Below are positions 29,779 to 39,434 of a stretch of 64,000 bases of DNA, piece by piece. The notes below the pieces were generated by a model. That model was not told where the DNA came from, searched no databases, and saw nothing but the letters and a program-made list of their open reading frames with translations. This DNA comes from Streptomyces lincolnensis (GTDB lineage: Bacteria; Actinomycetota; Actinomycetes; Streptomycetales; Streptomycetaceae): contig NZ_JAIHON010000001.1 of NCBI RefSeq assembly GCF_021173675.1, forward strand, positions 682,001 to 746,000. Direction: 5' to 3'. The translations under genes and the position numbers were made by a program. Each line of letters starts with the position of its first letter. The stretch's first letter is position 1.

Positions 29779-31302
29779 ATGACAGTGACCAGCAATCGCA
29801 GGGCAGCACCGCCGAGGCACCGCGGCGGTGGTGGCGTTGGCGGCGAGCGACGCCGGCGCAGGAGGCGTCGCGGCAAAGGGCGGCTCGTGCTGGCGATCCT
29901 CGTCTCCCTGCTGGTGCTGGTGGCCGCCGGAGCCGGCTGGCTCTATCTGAAGCTGGACGGCAACATCACGACCTTCGACTCGGGCGGCCTGTCCGACAAC
30001 CGTCCCGCGGACGACTCCAAGGGCGAGAACGTCCTGGTCATCGGCTCCGACGCGCGCACCGACGGCAACGCCGCGCTCGGCGGCGGCGACAAGGACGACA
30101 TCGGCCGCTCGGACACCACGTTCCTGCTGCACGTCTACGCCGACCGGCGCCACGCCCTGGCCGTCTCCATCCCTCGCGACACCCTGGTCACCGTCCCGCC
30201 CTGCAGACTTCCCGACGGCGGCTGGACGAAGGCGCAGCCGGACACGATGTTCAACGCGGCCTTCTCGGTCGGCCAGACCGACAAGGGCAATCCGGCCTGC
30301 ACCCAGAACACCGTCGAGCAGCTCACCGGGCTGCGCGTCGACCACACCGTGGTGGTCGACTTCAAGGGCTTCGCGGCGCTCACCGAGGTGGTGGGCGGGG
30401 TGAAGGTGTGCCTGCCCGAGGACGTGTACGAGAACGACCTGAACCCCCACCGCACCACGCCCGGCAGGCTGCTGTTCAAGAAGGGCGAGCAGACCGTCTC
30501 CGGGCAGCGGGCCCTGGACTACGTCCGCATCCGGCACGGCATCGGCGACGGCTCCGACATCGGCCGTATCAAACGCCAACAGGCTTTCGTGGCAAGCCTG
30601 TTGAAGGAGGTGAAGAGCAGGGGGCTGACCCCGACCAAGCTGCTGCCGCTCGCCGAGGCGGCCACCAGGTCGCTCACGGTGGACCCGGGTCTGGGCTCCG
30701 CCGACAAACTCATCTCGTTCGCGATGTCCCTGAAGGACATCGACCTGCACAACACCAAGTTCGTGACGGTGCCCTGGCGGTACGAGGGTTCCCGCGTCGC
30801 GATCGTCCAGCCGGACGCCGACGCGCTGTGGGCGACGCTGAAGGCTGACCACACGATCGACGGCAAGAACGCGGGCGGCAAGAAGAGCACCGCCGGGCCC
30901 TCCCCTTCCCCCACTCCCGCGCCCGTCTCCGGCGAGGGCATCGACGTCGCCGTCTACAACGGCACCACCGTCCCGGGCCTGGCCGCCCGCGGCGCCGCCG
31001 CGCTCACCGCGGACGGCTTCACGGTCACCGGTACGGCGACGGCGTCCACGCAGGACCACGCCACCACCGTCGTGGAGTACGGCCCCGGGCTGCGGTCGCA
31101 GGCGGAGACCGTCGCCCAGGCCTTCCCCGGCGCGGGCCTGGAGCCCGTGACCGGGTCCGGCGTCAACGTCGTACTGGGCCAGTCGTACGCGGCCTCGCCC
31201 GGCGCGAGCGCCTCCCCTGCGCCGACGGCCGTGCCCTCGGAGGTGGCGTCCGGCGCGCGTTCCGCGGACGACAACCCCTGCTCGAACCTCACCTACGGCT
31301 GA
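29779..31302 (+). CDS. LytR-CpsA-Psr (LCP) family cell-wall polymer ligase
   Basis: A 507-residue membrane protein with a basic N-terminus (poly-Arg), one transmembrane helix (about 36-58), then an extracytoplasmic LCP domain (about 85-260): LVIGSDARTD, DDIGRSDTTFLLHVYADR, VSIPRDTLVTVP and DYVRIRHGIGDGSDIGRIKRQQAF with the conserved Arg residues. LCP enzymes transfer undecaprenyl-linked glycopolymers to peptidoglycan. A Pro/Ser linker leads to a LytR_C domain (about 390-470; IDVAVYNGTTVPGLAARGAAAL). Convergent with the P-ATPase gene, overlapping by 10 bases. Confidence 0.93.
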   Translation: MTVTSNRRAAPPRHRGGGGVGGERRRRRRRRGKGRLVLAILVSLLVLVAAGAGWLYLKLDGNITTFDSGGLSDNRPADDSKGENVLVIGSDARTDGNAALGGGDKDDIGRSDTTFLLHVYADRRHALAVSIPRDTLVTVPPCRLPDGGWTKAQPDTMFNAAFSVGQTDKGNPACTQNTVEQLTGLRVDHTVVVDFKGFAALTEVVGGVKVCLPEDVYENDLNPHRTTPGRLLFKKGEQTVSGQRALDYVRIRHGIGDGSDIGRIKRQQAFVASLLKEVKSRGLTPTKLLPLAEAATRSLTVDPGLGSADKLISFAMSLKDIDLHNTKFVTVPWRYEGSRVAIVQPDADALWATLKADHTIDGKNAGGKKSTAGPSPSPTPAPVSGEGIDVAVYNGTTVPGLAARGAAALTADGFTVTGTATASTQDHATTVVEYGPGLRSQAETVAQAFPGAGLEPVTGSGVNVVLGQSYAASPGASASPAPTAVPSEVASGARSADDNPCSNLTYG

Positions 31303-33785
31303 CGCCGGTCGTGCCGGTCGTGCCGGACGCGGATCGCGGTCAGGGCGAGGGCGTAGAGGGCGAGGACGACGGCGAGGAGCAGGTAGTAGGCGAGGGGCAG
31401 CGCCGTCATGCCGAGGGCGCCGCCGAGCGGGCTGGGCGGCAGCAGCAGCCCGGCCACCGCGAGGAGGGCGGCCGCCCGGACGACCGGCCCCGGCGCCCGG
31501 CCCTCGGCGAGGCCCCGTCCGGTGCGCAGGAGCACCATCACCAGGGCCTGGGTGAGCAGGTTCTCGGTGAACCAGGCGGAGTGGAAGACCGTACGGTCGT
31601 CCAGCGCGTCCGGGCCCCGCAGGGCGAGCGCGAGGACACCGAAGGTGGCGAGGTCGGCGACCGCGTTCAGGACGCCGAAGCCGGTGATGAACCGCAGGAA
31701 GGCCCGGGGCCGCAGCACGGCGGGGCGGCGCAGCGCGTCGGCGCCGGGACGGTCGTACGCGAAGGCGAGCTGCGCGGTGTCGAAGCAGAGGTTCTGGACG
31801 AGGACCTGCGCGGGGAGCATCGGCAGGAAGGGCAGCAGCAGTCCGGCGGCGAGCATCGCGAGGACGTTGCCGAGGTTGGAGGAGAGCGTCACGCGCAGGT
31901 AGGAGGCGATGTTGCCGCTGCTGTGCCGGCCGGTCGTGATCGCGTGCCCGATCGCGGTGAGGTCGGTGTCGTCCCGGTCGGTGAGGACGACGTCGGCGGT
32001 CTCGCGGGCCACGTCGACGGCGCCCCGGGGTGCGATGCCGACGTCGGCCGCACGCAGGGCGGGGACGTCGTTGACGCCGTCGCCGAGGAAGCCGACGGTG
32101 TGGCCGGCGGCGCGCAGCCCGGTGACGAGGCGGGCCTTGTCCTCGGGGGTGCAGCGGGCGTGGACGGCGGCGGGGTCCAGGCCGAGGTCGCGGCAGACGC
32201 GGGCGGCGGTGGCCGGGTGGTCGCCGGTGAGGACCTTCACCGTCACGCCGAGATCGGCCAGCTCGCGCAGGGCCTCGGCCGCGGTGGGGGCCGGGGCGTC
32301 CCGGAAGGTGACGAAGCCGCGGAAGGTCAGGCCGCGTTCGTCGGCGGGCGTGTACGCGCGCGTCCGGGCGGGCCGCTCGGCCGTGGCCACGGCCAGCAGC
32401 CGCAGCCCGGCCTCCGCCTCGCGCGCGGCCAGCGCCCGCAGCCGCGCGCCCTCCGCCGCGTCCGTCGCACAGCGGTCGAGTACGTCGTCCACGGCGCCCT
32501 TGACGACCAGCGTGTGCGTGCCGGGCGTGCCGCGCACGACGGCCGTGGAGATCCGCCGTACCGGGTCGAAGGGCACCGCGTCGACGCCGTCCTCCTCCTC
32601 GCCGGCCGGGCCCGCCGCCTCCAGGAGGGCCTCGTCCAGGGCGTCCGGGGACGGCAGTTCGGCGAGCTGGAGGGTCCACCAGGCGTTGACGGCGGCCCAG
32701 CGCAGGACGTCGGGATCGTCCCGGCCGGCCGTGTCGAGGGCCCGTTCGACGACCGGGCGGTCCTGGGTGAGCGTGCCGGTCTTGTCGACGCACAGCACGT
32801 CGACCGCGCCCAGGTCGTGCAGCGCGGGCAGCCGCCTGACGATCACGGCGTGGGTGCGGGCCAGCAGCGCGGCCCCGCGTGCCAGACAGGTGGTGACGAT
32901 CACCGGGAGCATCTCGGGGGTCAGCCCCACGGCGACCGCGACGGCGAACGGCAGGGTCTCCAGACCGCGGCCGCGCAGCGCGGCGTTGGCCATCAGCACC
33001 AGCGGCGGCGTCAGCAGCATGAACCGGATCAGCACCCAGGAGATCCCGTGCACGGACCGGTCGAACGCGCTCGCCTCCCCGCGCCGGAGCGCGCCCTGCG
33101 CCGCGGCCAGCCGGGTCCGGGGGCCGGTGGCGAGGACCACGGCGGTGGCGCTGCCGGTGGCCACCCCGCTGCCCTGGAAGCACAGGTGGGACTCAGCGGC
33201 GGGCGTCCCCGCGTCGGCCGCCTCCTTGGCCACCGGTGCCGACTCCCCCGTGAGGGCCGCCTGGTGCACGGTCAGGCCGCGGCTGCGCAGGAGGCGTACG
33301 TCGGCGGGGACCATGTCGCCCGGACCGAGGCGGATCACGTCGCCGGGGACGAGCTCGGAGACCGGGATCTCCCGGACCGGCGCGTCCTCGTCGCCGCGTC
33401 GCAGCACGGTGGCGGTACCGGCGACGAGCTCGCGCAGGGCGGACAGGGAACGGTCGGCGCGGTGCTCGCCGCTCACCCGCAGCCCGCAGCTGACCGCGAC
33501 CAGCGCGAGGATCACGGCGGCGGTGCCCCAGGAGGCGACGGCGGCCGAGACCAGTCCGAGGCAGAGCAGTACGGCGGTGAAGGGGTCGCGCAGCCCGCGC
33601 GCGACCCGGAGCGGCCAGGGGGCGGTCCGCTGTCGCGGGAGCGTGTTCTCGCCGTACTCGGTGAGCCGGGCCGCCGCCTCGGCCCCGGTCAGGCCGCGCG
33701 GGCCGCTGCCCAGGCGGCGCAGCACCTGGAGGGAGGTGCCCTCGCCGGTCTCAGAGTCCACGGAGGTGACGCGCGGGCGCGGCAC
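31293..33785 (-). CDS. P-type ATPase, magnesium-translocating (MgtA-like) family
   Basis: An 830-residue P-type ATPase. The actuator motif LTGESAPV, the phosphorylation site CVDKTGTLTQD, the nucleotide-domain KGA and the hinge GDGVNDVPALRAADVG are all present. The membrane segment with VGLTPEMLPVIVTTCLARGA is typical of the MgtA/B (P3B) group, so Mg2+ uptake is likely but not proven. The first codons overlap the ArsR gene by 35 bases if GTG 33785 is the start, or by 11 if GTG 33761 is used. Either way the pair is coupled, suggesting control by the ArsR protein. Confidence 0.87.
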   Translation of the reverse strand: MPRPRVTSVDSETGEGTSLQVLRRLGSGPRGLTGAEAAARLTEYGENTLPRQRTAPWPLRVARGLRDPFTAVLLCLGLVSAAVASWGTAAVILALVAVSCGLRVSGEHRADRSLSALRELVAGTATVLRRGDEDAPVREIPVSELVPGDVIRLGPGDMVPADVRLLRSRGLTVHQAALTGESAPVAKEAADAGTPAAESHLCFQGSGVATGSATAVVLATGPRTRLAAAQGALRRGEASAFDRSVHGISWVLIRFMLLTPPLVLMANAALRGRGLETLPFAVAVAVGLTPEMLPVIVTTCLARGAALLARTHAVIVRRLPALHDLGAVDVLCVDKTGTLTQDRPVVERALDTAGRDDPDVLRWAAVNAWWTLQLAELPSPDALDEALLEAAGPAGEEEDGVDAVPFDPVRRISTAVVRGTPGTHTLVVKGAVDDVLDRCATDAAEGARLRALAAREAEAGLRLLAVATAERPARTRAYTPADERGLTFRGFVTFRDAPAPTAAEALRELADLGVTVKVLTGDHPATAARVCRDLGLDPAAVHARCTPEDKARLVTGLRAAGHTVGFLGDGVNDVPALRAADVGIAPRGAVDVARETADVVLTDRDDTDLTAIGHAITTGRHSSGNIASYLRVTLSSNLGNVLAMLAAGLLLPFLPMLPAQVLVQNLCFDTAQLAFAYDRPGADALRRPAVLRPRAFLRFITGFGVLNAVADLATFGVLALALRGPDALDDRTVFHSAWFTENLLTQALVMVLLRTGRGLAEGRAPGPVVRAAALLAVAGLLLPPSPLGGALGMTALPLAYYLLLAVVLALYALALTAIRVRHDRHDRRQP

Positions 33786-34089
33786 GGTCGGAGAGCCGGC
33801 CCACCATCAGCCGGACCACGTCCACGACGTCCGGGTCGTCCACGAAGTAGACCTGTCGGCGGCCCTCGCGCCGAGAGCGGACCAGACCGGCGAGCTTGAG
33901 CTTGGTGAGGTGCTGGCTGACCGCGGGCAGCGCGCCGCCGACCCGCTCCGCGAGGCCGGTGACATCGCTCTCGCCCTGGGACAGCGCCCACACGATGTGC
34001 AGCCGCGCGGACGAGGCCAGCAGTCCGAAGGCCGCGGCCGCCTGGCCGAGCACGTCGGCGGAGGGGTCCTCGAAGCCACTGCCGGTCAC
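33751..34089 (-). CDS. ArsR family transcriptional regulator
   Basis: A 112-residue winged-helix repressor (LASSARLHIVWALSQGESDVTGLAERVGGALPAVSQHLTKLKLAGLV, then RREGRRQVYFVDD). The classical ELCVCDL metal site of ArsR/SmtB is absent; C-terminal DVVRLMV..LSD and two His residues might form another site, or the sensor may not bind metal. It overlaps the P-ATPase start, so it most likely represses the operon in response to the transported ion. Start ATG 34089 gives a normal length. Confidence 0.88.
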   Translation of the reverse strand: MTGSGFEDPSADVLGQAAAAFGLLASSARLHIVWALSQGESDVTGLAERVGGALPAVSQHLTKLKLAGLVRSRREGRRQVYFVDDPDVVDVVRLMVGRLSDRAAPARHLRGL

Positions 34090-34310
34090 CGTCGCCGCCC
34101 TCCTGATCCTCGCCCGTGGACCTGCGGTCCCGTATGCCCGTAAGCCCGTGATCCTGCCGGTCCCGTGATGTGAACCGGTCCAGTCTAGGCGGCCGGCCCG
34201 CCCTGCCCCGGCGCCCCGCTCCCCCTCCAGAAGAGCCCCGCGCGCGGAAAATCCCCCGGTTCACCAACGTCACGCGGTTAGAGGGAAGTTGAGCATGGGA
34301 GGGGAGGTGC

Positions 34311-35108
34311 ATGGACGAAGACATCGACACCGGCAGCGCGCACTCGGCGCGGATCTACGACTACATCATCGGCGGCAGGGACCACTACCCGGCGGACCGG
34401 GAGGCGGGGGACGCCATGTGCCGGGAGTGGCCCGCGCTGCCGGTGCACATGCGGGCCAACCGGGACTTCATGAACCGGGCGGTGCGGTATCTGGCGGCGG
34501 AGGCGGGGATACGCCAGTTCCTCGACGTCGGCACCGGTATCCCGACCTCGCCGAACATCCACGAGATCGCCCGGTCGGTGTCGCCCGACGCGCGGGTGGT
34601 GTACGTCGACAACGACCCGCTGGTCCTGCGCCTGGCCGAGGGGCTGCTCGACGGCTCGCCCGCGGGCCGGACGGCGTGCATCGAGGCGGACATGCGCGAT
34701 CCGGCGGGCATTCTGGCCGCCCCGGAGCTGCGGGCGACCCTCGATCCGTCCCGGCCGGTCGCGCTGACCGTGATCGCGATCGTGCACTTCATGACGGACG
34801 AGGACGACGCGGTGGGCATCGTGCGCCGCCTGCTCGATCCGCTGCCCTCCGGCAGTCACCTCGCGATGTCCATCGGTACGGCCGAGTTCGCGCCCGACGA
34901 GGTGGGACGGGTGGCCCGCGAGTACGCTGCGCGGGGCATGCCGATGCGGCTGCGCACCTTCGCCGAGGCCGAGGAGTTCTTCGCCGGTCTCGATCTCGTC
35001 GCTCCGGGCATCGTCCAGGTCCACAAGTGGCGTCCGGACGGCACGGGCACGGAGGTGATCCGGGACGAGGACATCGCGATGTACGGGGTGGTGGCCCGCA
35101 AGCCGTAG
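34311..35108 (+). CDS. SAM-dependent methyltransferase, DUF574 family
   Basis: A 265-residue cytoplasmic protein of the Streptomyces-rich S-adenosyl methyltransferase (DUF574) family. Signatures are ARIYDYIIGGRDHYPADREAG at the N-terminus, the SAM-binding loop FLDVGTGIPTSPNIHEIAR, the acidic VVYVDNDPLV, and VHFMTDEDD. Members are numerous in streptomycetes; most have no known substrate. It has its own GGGAGGGGAGG ribosome site and no co-oriented neighbour within 280 bases, so it is probably monocistronic. Confidence 0.92.
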   Translation: MDEDIDTGSAHSARIYDYIIGGRDHYPADREAGDAMCREWPALPVHMRANRDFMNRAVRYLAAEAGIRQFLDVGTGIPTSPNIHEIARSVSPDARVVYVDNDPLVLRLAEGLLDGSPAGRTACIEADMRDPAGILAAPELRATLDPSRPVALTVIAIVHFMTDEDDAVGIVRRLLDPLPSGSHLAMSIGTAEFAPDEVGRVAREYAARGMPMRLRTFAEAEEFFAGLDLVAPGIVQVHKWRPDGTGTEVIRDEDIAMYGVVARKP

Positions 35109-35393
35109 AAAAGGCGGGGGCAGGAAGGCCGGGTGCCGGGGACGGTGTCGGGCCTGGTCCGTACCTCGCCACCCCGCTACCACCACCATCGGCCCCTCTT
35201 CACGATCCTTCCGAGGGAAGATCATTACGATGCGGCACCGACAACTCAGTGCGAGCGGTCGATCACTTGACTACCGGCGGTCACACGCGGTTGGCTCCAG
35301 GCCAGTGAAAGTTGAACGGTCGGCGCAGGACCTCCGCATCGGCCCCGCTTTCGCGTTCCTCTTGCTCGGCAGCACAGCGAGGTGCCGTACTTC

Positions 35394-36407
35394 ATGAACA
35401 CGTCCTCCCCACCTCGGGCATCCTCCGGATCCATCCGCGTCGCGGTCCTGGCCGGAGCGCTCTGCCTGCTCCTCGCGGGCTGCTCCGGATCCGGGGACGC
35501 ACGGCTCGACGCCGACACCGACGCCGCGGCCGGCGCGAGCGGCGGCTCGATGCGGGTCGCGCTGATCACCCACGGCGGCAAGGGCGACGCCTTCTGGGAC
35601 CTGGTGCAGAAGGGCGCCCGCGCGGCGGCCGCCAAGGACGGCATCGACCTGACGTACGTCAGCGACTCCGACTCGGTCCGGCAGGCCCAGCTGGTCCAGG
35701 ACGCGGTCCGGGACAAGGTCGACGGCATCGCGGTGACCCTGGCCAAGCCGCAGGCGATGAAGGGGCCGGTGGCCGAGGCCAGGGCGGCGGGCATTCCGGT
35801 GGTGGGGCTCAACTCCGGCATCGACGCCTGGAAGTCCGCCGGGCTCCTGGAGTACTTCGGGCAGGACGAGAGCCTCGCCGGCCGGGCCGTCGGCGACAAG
35901 CTCGACGAGATCCGGGCCAAGCACGCCCTGTGCGTCATCCACGAGCGGGGCAACGTCGCCCTGGAGGCGCGCTGCGCCGGCGTGAAGAAGACCTTCGCCG
36001 GCCAGACCGAGAACCTCTACGTCGAGGGGACCGACCCGAGCGCGGTCCAGGCCGCCGTCACCGCGCAGCTGCGGCAGGACCCCACGATCGACGAGGTCGT
36101 CACGCTGGGCGCCCAGTTCGCGCTCACCGCGGTCAAGTCGGTGCAGGCCGCGGGCAGCAGGGCCAAGGTCGCCACCTTCGACCTCGACAAGGACCTGGTT
36201 CGGGCCGTCGAGAACGGGCAGGTGCAGTTCGCCGTGGACCAGCAGCCGTACCTCCAGGGCTACCTCGCCGTGGACGCGCTGTGGCTGTACCGGACCAACG
36301 GCAATGTCAGCGGAGGCGGCGTGGCCCCCGTCCTGACGGGTCCCGCGTTCGTCACCCGCACGAACGTCGCCTCGGTCGCGAAGTTCGCCGCCGCCGGAAC
36401 CCGGTGA
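35394..36407 (+). CDS. Ribose/sugar-type periplasmic binding lipoprotein (orphan)
   Basis: A 337-residue lipoprotein with lipobox LLAGC (Cys about residue 30) and a type-1 periplasmic-binding (RbsB/LacI-like) fold: VALITHGGKGDAFWDLVQKGA, VDGIAVTLAKPQAM, GIPVVGLNSGID and FAVDQQPYLQGYLAVDAL. No ABC ATPase or permease gene is near; instead the next genes are conservon 1, starting 129 bases downstream on the same strand. It may deliver a ligand to the CvnA1 sensor, as LuxP- and TorT-type proteins do for other kinases; this is inference. ATG 35394 is preferred over GTG 35382. Confidence 0.85.
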   Translation: MNTSSPPRASSGSIRVAVLAGALCLLLAGCSGSGDARLDADTDAAAGASGGSMRVALITHGGKGDAFWDLVQKGARAAAAKDGIDLTYVSDSDSVRQAQLVQDAVRDKVDGIAVTLAKPQAMKGPVAEARAAGIPVVGLNSGIDAWKSAGLLEYFGQDESLAGRAVGDKLDEIRAKHALCVIHERGNVALEARCAGVKKTFAGQTENLYVEGTDPSAVQAAVTAQLRQDPTIDEVVTLGAQFALTAVKSVQAAGSRAKVATFDLDKDLVRAVENGQVQFAVDQQPYLQGYLAVDALWLYRTNGNVSGGGVAPVLTGPAFVTRTNVASVAKFAAAGTR

Positions 36408-36416
36408 CCGGCATCC

Positions 36417-36522
36417 GGCCCGCCGCTGCCGGGCGCCCCCTCCCGCTCCCGCCCTCACCCCGGCTCGCCCTCTCCCCTCTCCCTCCCGCTCCCCACTCCC
36501 CCTCCCCGCTTCCTCGCTGATC
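36417..36522. other. Polypyrimidine tract between the binding lipoprotein and cvnA
   Basis: About 100 bases that are almost wholly C and T on the plus strand, from just after the lipoprotein stop to the cvnA ribosome site. No hairpin is possible within it, so it is unlikely to terminate transcription. Confidence 0.7.
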
Positions 36523-36536
36523 GCCCAAGGACGACC

Positions 36537-38990
36537 ATGTCTGCACGGACAGGTGCCCGGCGCCGCCTCGGCTCCATACGTCTCTCCCTCATCCTCCTGG
36601 CGCTGGTCCCGAGCGTCACCCTGGCCGCCCTGTGGGGGCTGACGACGACCCAGATGTTCTCCGAGGGCCTTCACCTGCGCTCGCAGACGGAGCTGAGCCG
36701 GTCGACCGGCGCGATGGGCACGGAGGCCACGCTCGCGCTCCAGCTGGAGCGCGGCGCGTCGGCGTCCTGGCTGGCCAAGGAGCCCGGTTCCCGGGCCGAA
36801 CTGGACAAGGCGCGCAAGACCACCGACACCGCCGTCGCCAAGCTGGTGGGCCGATCCGAGGAGATCCGGCAGGCTCCCGCCCGGATCGCGGACCGGCTGT
36901 ACTCGGTGGTCGGCTCGGTGAGCAGCCTGGAGTACTACCGGGGGCAGGTGGACAACCCCACCGACATCACCGCCGCGCAGGCCCTCGACCAGTACACCTC
37001 GATCATCGACGACCAGATCCACGCCTTCCAGGAGCTCTCCCAGGTCGACGACGGCGACCTCACCTCGCAGGCCGGTCCGCTGGTCGCGCTGGAGCACGGG
37101 GCGGAACTGGTCTCCCAGGAGAGCGCGCGTCTGACGCTGGCCTGGCCGTCCGGGCGGCTGGCCGAGAAGGACTGGACCGAGTTCGCCCAGCTGGTGAGCA
37201 CCCGCCGCTGGATCGTCGAGGACCAGGTCGTCCCCTCGCTGCGCGGCGACGCCAAGACGCAGACCGAGCGGATCCTCCAGGGCGCGGACTGGCAGGCCCT
37301 CCAGGACGTCGAGGACCAGGTGCTGGCGGCCCGCCCCGACGCGTCGGGCCAGGTGGTCCTGCCGGACGTGAAGAAGCGGTGGGACACCGCCCTGGACCGG
37401 GTCGCCGACCAGTACTCGGCGCTGATCCAGCGGCAGACCTCGGCGCTGCTCACCCGCAGCGCCGACAAGGCCGACGAACTGCTGCTGACGGCCGGTTCCC
37501 TGAGCGTCGGCGGACTGGTCGCCCTGCTGCTGTGCATCGGCATGTCCTGGCGGATCACCCGCTCGCTGTCCCGGCGGCTGGGCGGTCTGAAGCGGGCCAC
37601 GCTGAGCCTCGCCGAGGAGCGGCTGCCGGACGTGGTCCGCCGACTGGACCGGGGCGAGGCGGTCGACGTGGACCTGGCGGCGCCGCCGCTGGACTACGGC
37701 TCGGACGAACTCGGCCAGGTGGCGCAGGCGTTCAACACCGCGCAGCGCACCGCGGTGGTGACCACCGTGGAACTGGCCGACACCCGGCGCGGGTTCCAGA
37801 AGGTGATCCTCGGCATCGCCCGGCAGAGCCAGAACCTGGTCAACCGCCAGCTGAGCCTGCTGGACGCGCTGGAGCGCGAGCACCAGGATCCCGACGTCCT
37901 CAAGGGCCTGTACGAACTGGACTCCACGGCCAGCCAGTTGCGCCGCTACGAGGAGAACCTGGTCATCATCAGCGGCGAGCAGCCGCGCCGCAGCTGGACC
38001 GAGCCGGTCGCGCTGATCGACATCCTGCGCAGCGCGGTCGGGGAGGTCGCCGAGTACCAGCGGGTGGAGGTGCACACCGAGGAGGAGGTGTGCCTGGCCC
38101 CGCCGGCCGTCGCGGACGTGATCCATCTGCTGGCCGAGCTCATCGACAACGCCACCGCCTACTCCCCCGCGCCCAGCCCGGTCGGGGTGCGGGCCGCGAT
38201 GGTGGCCAAGGGCCTGGCCGTCGAGGTCGAGGACCGGGGCCTGGGCATGTCCGAGGAGGACTACGCCGCGTTCAACGAGCAGTTGGCCGAGCCGCCGAAG
38301 TTCGACGTGGTGGCGCTCGCCGACGATCTGCGGCTCGGCATGTTCGTGATCGCCCGGCTCGCCGCCCGGCACGGCATCACGGTGACGCTGCGCTCCTCGC
38401 CGTACGGCGGCACCACGGCGATCGTGCTGATCCCGCACGACATCGTGGTGCCCGAGCCCTTCCCCGCGGACGCGGAGGACGGCGACCGGACCGAACAGGG
38501 CGCACGGACCGAGCAGGCCGCACGGCCCGCACAGACCGCACAGCCCGAGGACGAGGTCACCGGCAGGGACACCGGGGACAGGGGCGGCAGCGTGCACCGG
38601 GAGCCGGTGTCGGCCCGTACCGCCCGGCCCCTGCTCACCGCGCGGACGGCGGCCGTCGCGCCCGCGCCCGAGCCCAGACCCGCCCCCGCCGTCGTCCCCC
38701 GCACCGACGGGCTGACCCCGCTGCCCAGACGGGTGCCGCAGACCAGTCTGGCCGCCGAACTCCGCGAGGAGGCCGCGACCACCGAGGAGCAGGAGCTCGA
38801 CGACGACTTCACCGCGGAGCACGCCGCCTCCTCGCTCGCCGGGTTCCAGAGCGGAACGCTCCGGGCCCGGGACGAGGACGAGGCGGTGCGGGACGATTCT
38901 GAAGAACCGTCCCTGCCGGAGCCCGTCGGTTCCCGTGCCCCCTCCGCCGGCCCGGCCGCCCCCCAGCCCGACCCGACCGACCGCTCATGA
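36537..38990 (+). CDS. cvnA: Conservon 1 sensor kinase-like protein CvnA
   Basis: An 817-residue membrane protein. After a transmembrane helix (about 14-35) comes an extracytoplasmic NIT (nitrate/nitrite-sensing type) domain (about 50-315), a second helix (about 318-340), a HAMP-like region (RRLGGLKRATLSLA...), a dimerisation helix, and a HATPase domain with N-box AELIDNATAYSP near 530 and G-box EDRGLGMSEEDY near 565. The C-terminal 170 residues are disordered and Pro/Glu-rich. In conservons this protein signals through the Roadblock protein and GTPase. In the dimerisation helix, LDSTASQLRR has Ser where CvnA2 (IDHIAVRLRR) has His. It has an AAGGA ribosome site and overlaps CvnB context by ATGA. 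Confidence 0.92.
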   Translation: MSARTGARRRLGSIRLSLILLALVPSVTLAALWGLTTTQMFSEGLHLRSQTELSRSTGAMGTEATLALQLERGASASWLAKEPGSRAELDKARKTTDTAVAKLVGRSEEIRQAPARIADRLYSVVGSVSSLEYYRGQVDNPTDITAAQALDQYTSIIDDQIHAFQELSQVDDGDLTSQAGPLVALEHGAELVSQESARLTLAWPSGRLAEKDWTEFAQLVSTRRWIVEDQVVPSLRGDAKTQTERILQGADWQALQDVEDQVLAARPDASGQVVLPDVKKRWDTALDRVADQYSALIQRQTSALLTRSADKADELLLTAGSLSVGGLVALLLCIGMSWRITRSLSRRLGGLKRATLSLAEERLPDVVRRLDRGEAVDVDLAAPPLDYGSDELGQVAQAFNTAQRTAVVTTVELADTRRGFQKVILGIARQSQNLVNRQLSLLDALEREHQDPDVLKGLYELDSTASQLRRYEENLVIISGEQPRRSWTEPVALIDILRSAVGEVAEYQRVEVHTEEEVCLAPPAVADVIHLLAELIDNATAYSPAPSPVGVRAAMVAKGLAVEVEDRGLGMSEEDYAAFNEQLAEPPKFDVVALADDLRLGMFVIARLAARHGITVTLRSSPYGGTTAIVLIPHDIVVPEPFPADAEDGDRTEQGARTEQAARPAQTAQPEDEVTGRDTGDRGGSVHREPVSARTARPLLTARTAAVAPAPEPRPAPAVVPRTDGLTPLPRRVPQTSLAAELREEAATTEEQELDDDFTAEHAASSLAGFQSGTLRARDEDEAVRDDSEEPSLPEPVGSRAPSAGPAAPQPDPTDRS

Positions 38991-39001
38991 AGGACACCGC
39001 A

Positions 39002-39433
39002 ATGACACGCCCCACCCCCGCCACGAACACCCAGCTGGACCAGTTGCTCACCGGTCTCGTGGACCGGGTCGCCGACGTGAACCACGCCGTGGTGCTCTCC
39101 GAGGACGGGTTGGTCGTCAGCCGGTCCACCGGGTTCGTGCGCGACGACGCCGAGCGGCTGGCGGCGACCGCGTCCGGGCTGATGAGCCTGAGCAAGGGCG
39201 TCAGCATGGACTTCCGCGGCGGCCCGGTCCGCCAGGCGCTGATCGAGATGGCCAACAGCTTCCTGATCCTCACCTCCGCGGGCCCCGGCGCCCACCTGGT
39301 CGTCCTGACCGGTCCGAACGCGGACGTGGGCGTGGTGGCGTACCAGATGAACATGCTGGTGAAGAAGATCGGCGAGCACCTGAGCGCGGCGCCGCGGGCG
39401 CACGTCGGACCGTCGACCGCCGCCGGCGAGTGA
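39002..39433 (+). CDS. cvnB: Conservon 1 Roadblock/LC7 protein CvnB
   Basis: A 143-residue Roadblock/LC7-fold protein (LDQLLTGLVDRVADVNHAVVLSEDGLVVSRSTG...LAATASGLMSLSKG...MLVKKIGEHL). In conservons it is thought to regulate the CvnD GTPase, acting like an exchange or activating factor between kinase and GTPase. ATG 39002 has AAGGA 7 bases upstream; the ATG at 38987, overlapping the cvnA stop, is the alternative and would add five residues. Confidence 0.92.
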   Translation: MTRPTPATNTQLDQLLTGLVDRVADVNHAVVLSEDGLVVSRSTGFVRDDAERLAATASGLMSLSKGVSMDFRGGPVRQALIEMANSFLILTSAGPGAHLVVLTGPNADVGVVAYQMNMLVKKIGEHLSAAPRAHVGPSTAAGE

Positions 39434-39434
39434 G

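Noticed and set aside
29659..33183. Minus-strand open frame of 1174 codons across the LCP and P-ATPase genes
   Set aside because: Both underlying genes have complete family motifs; the long frame has no recognisable domain and the composition of an out-of-frame reading.
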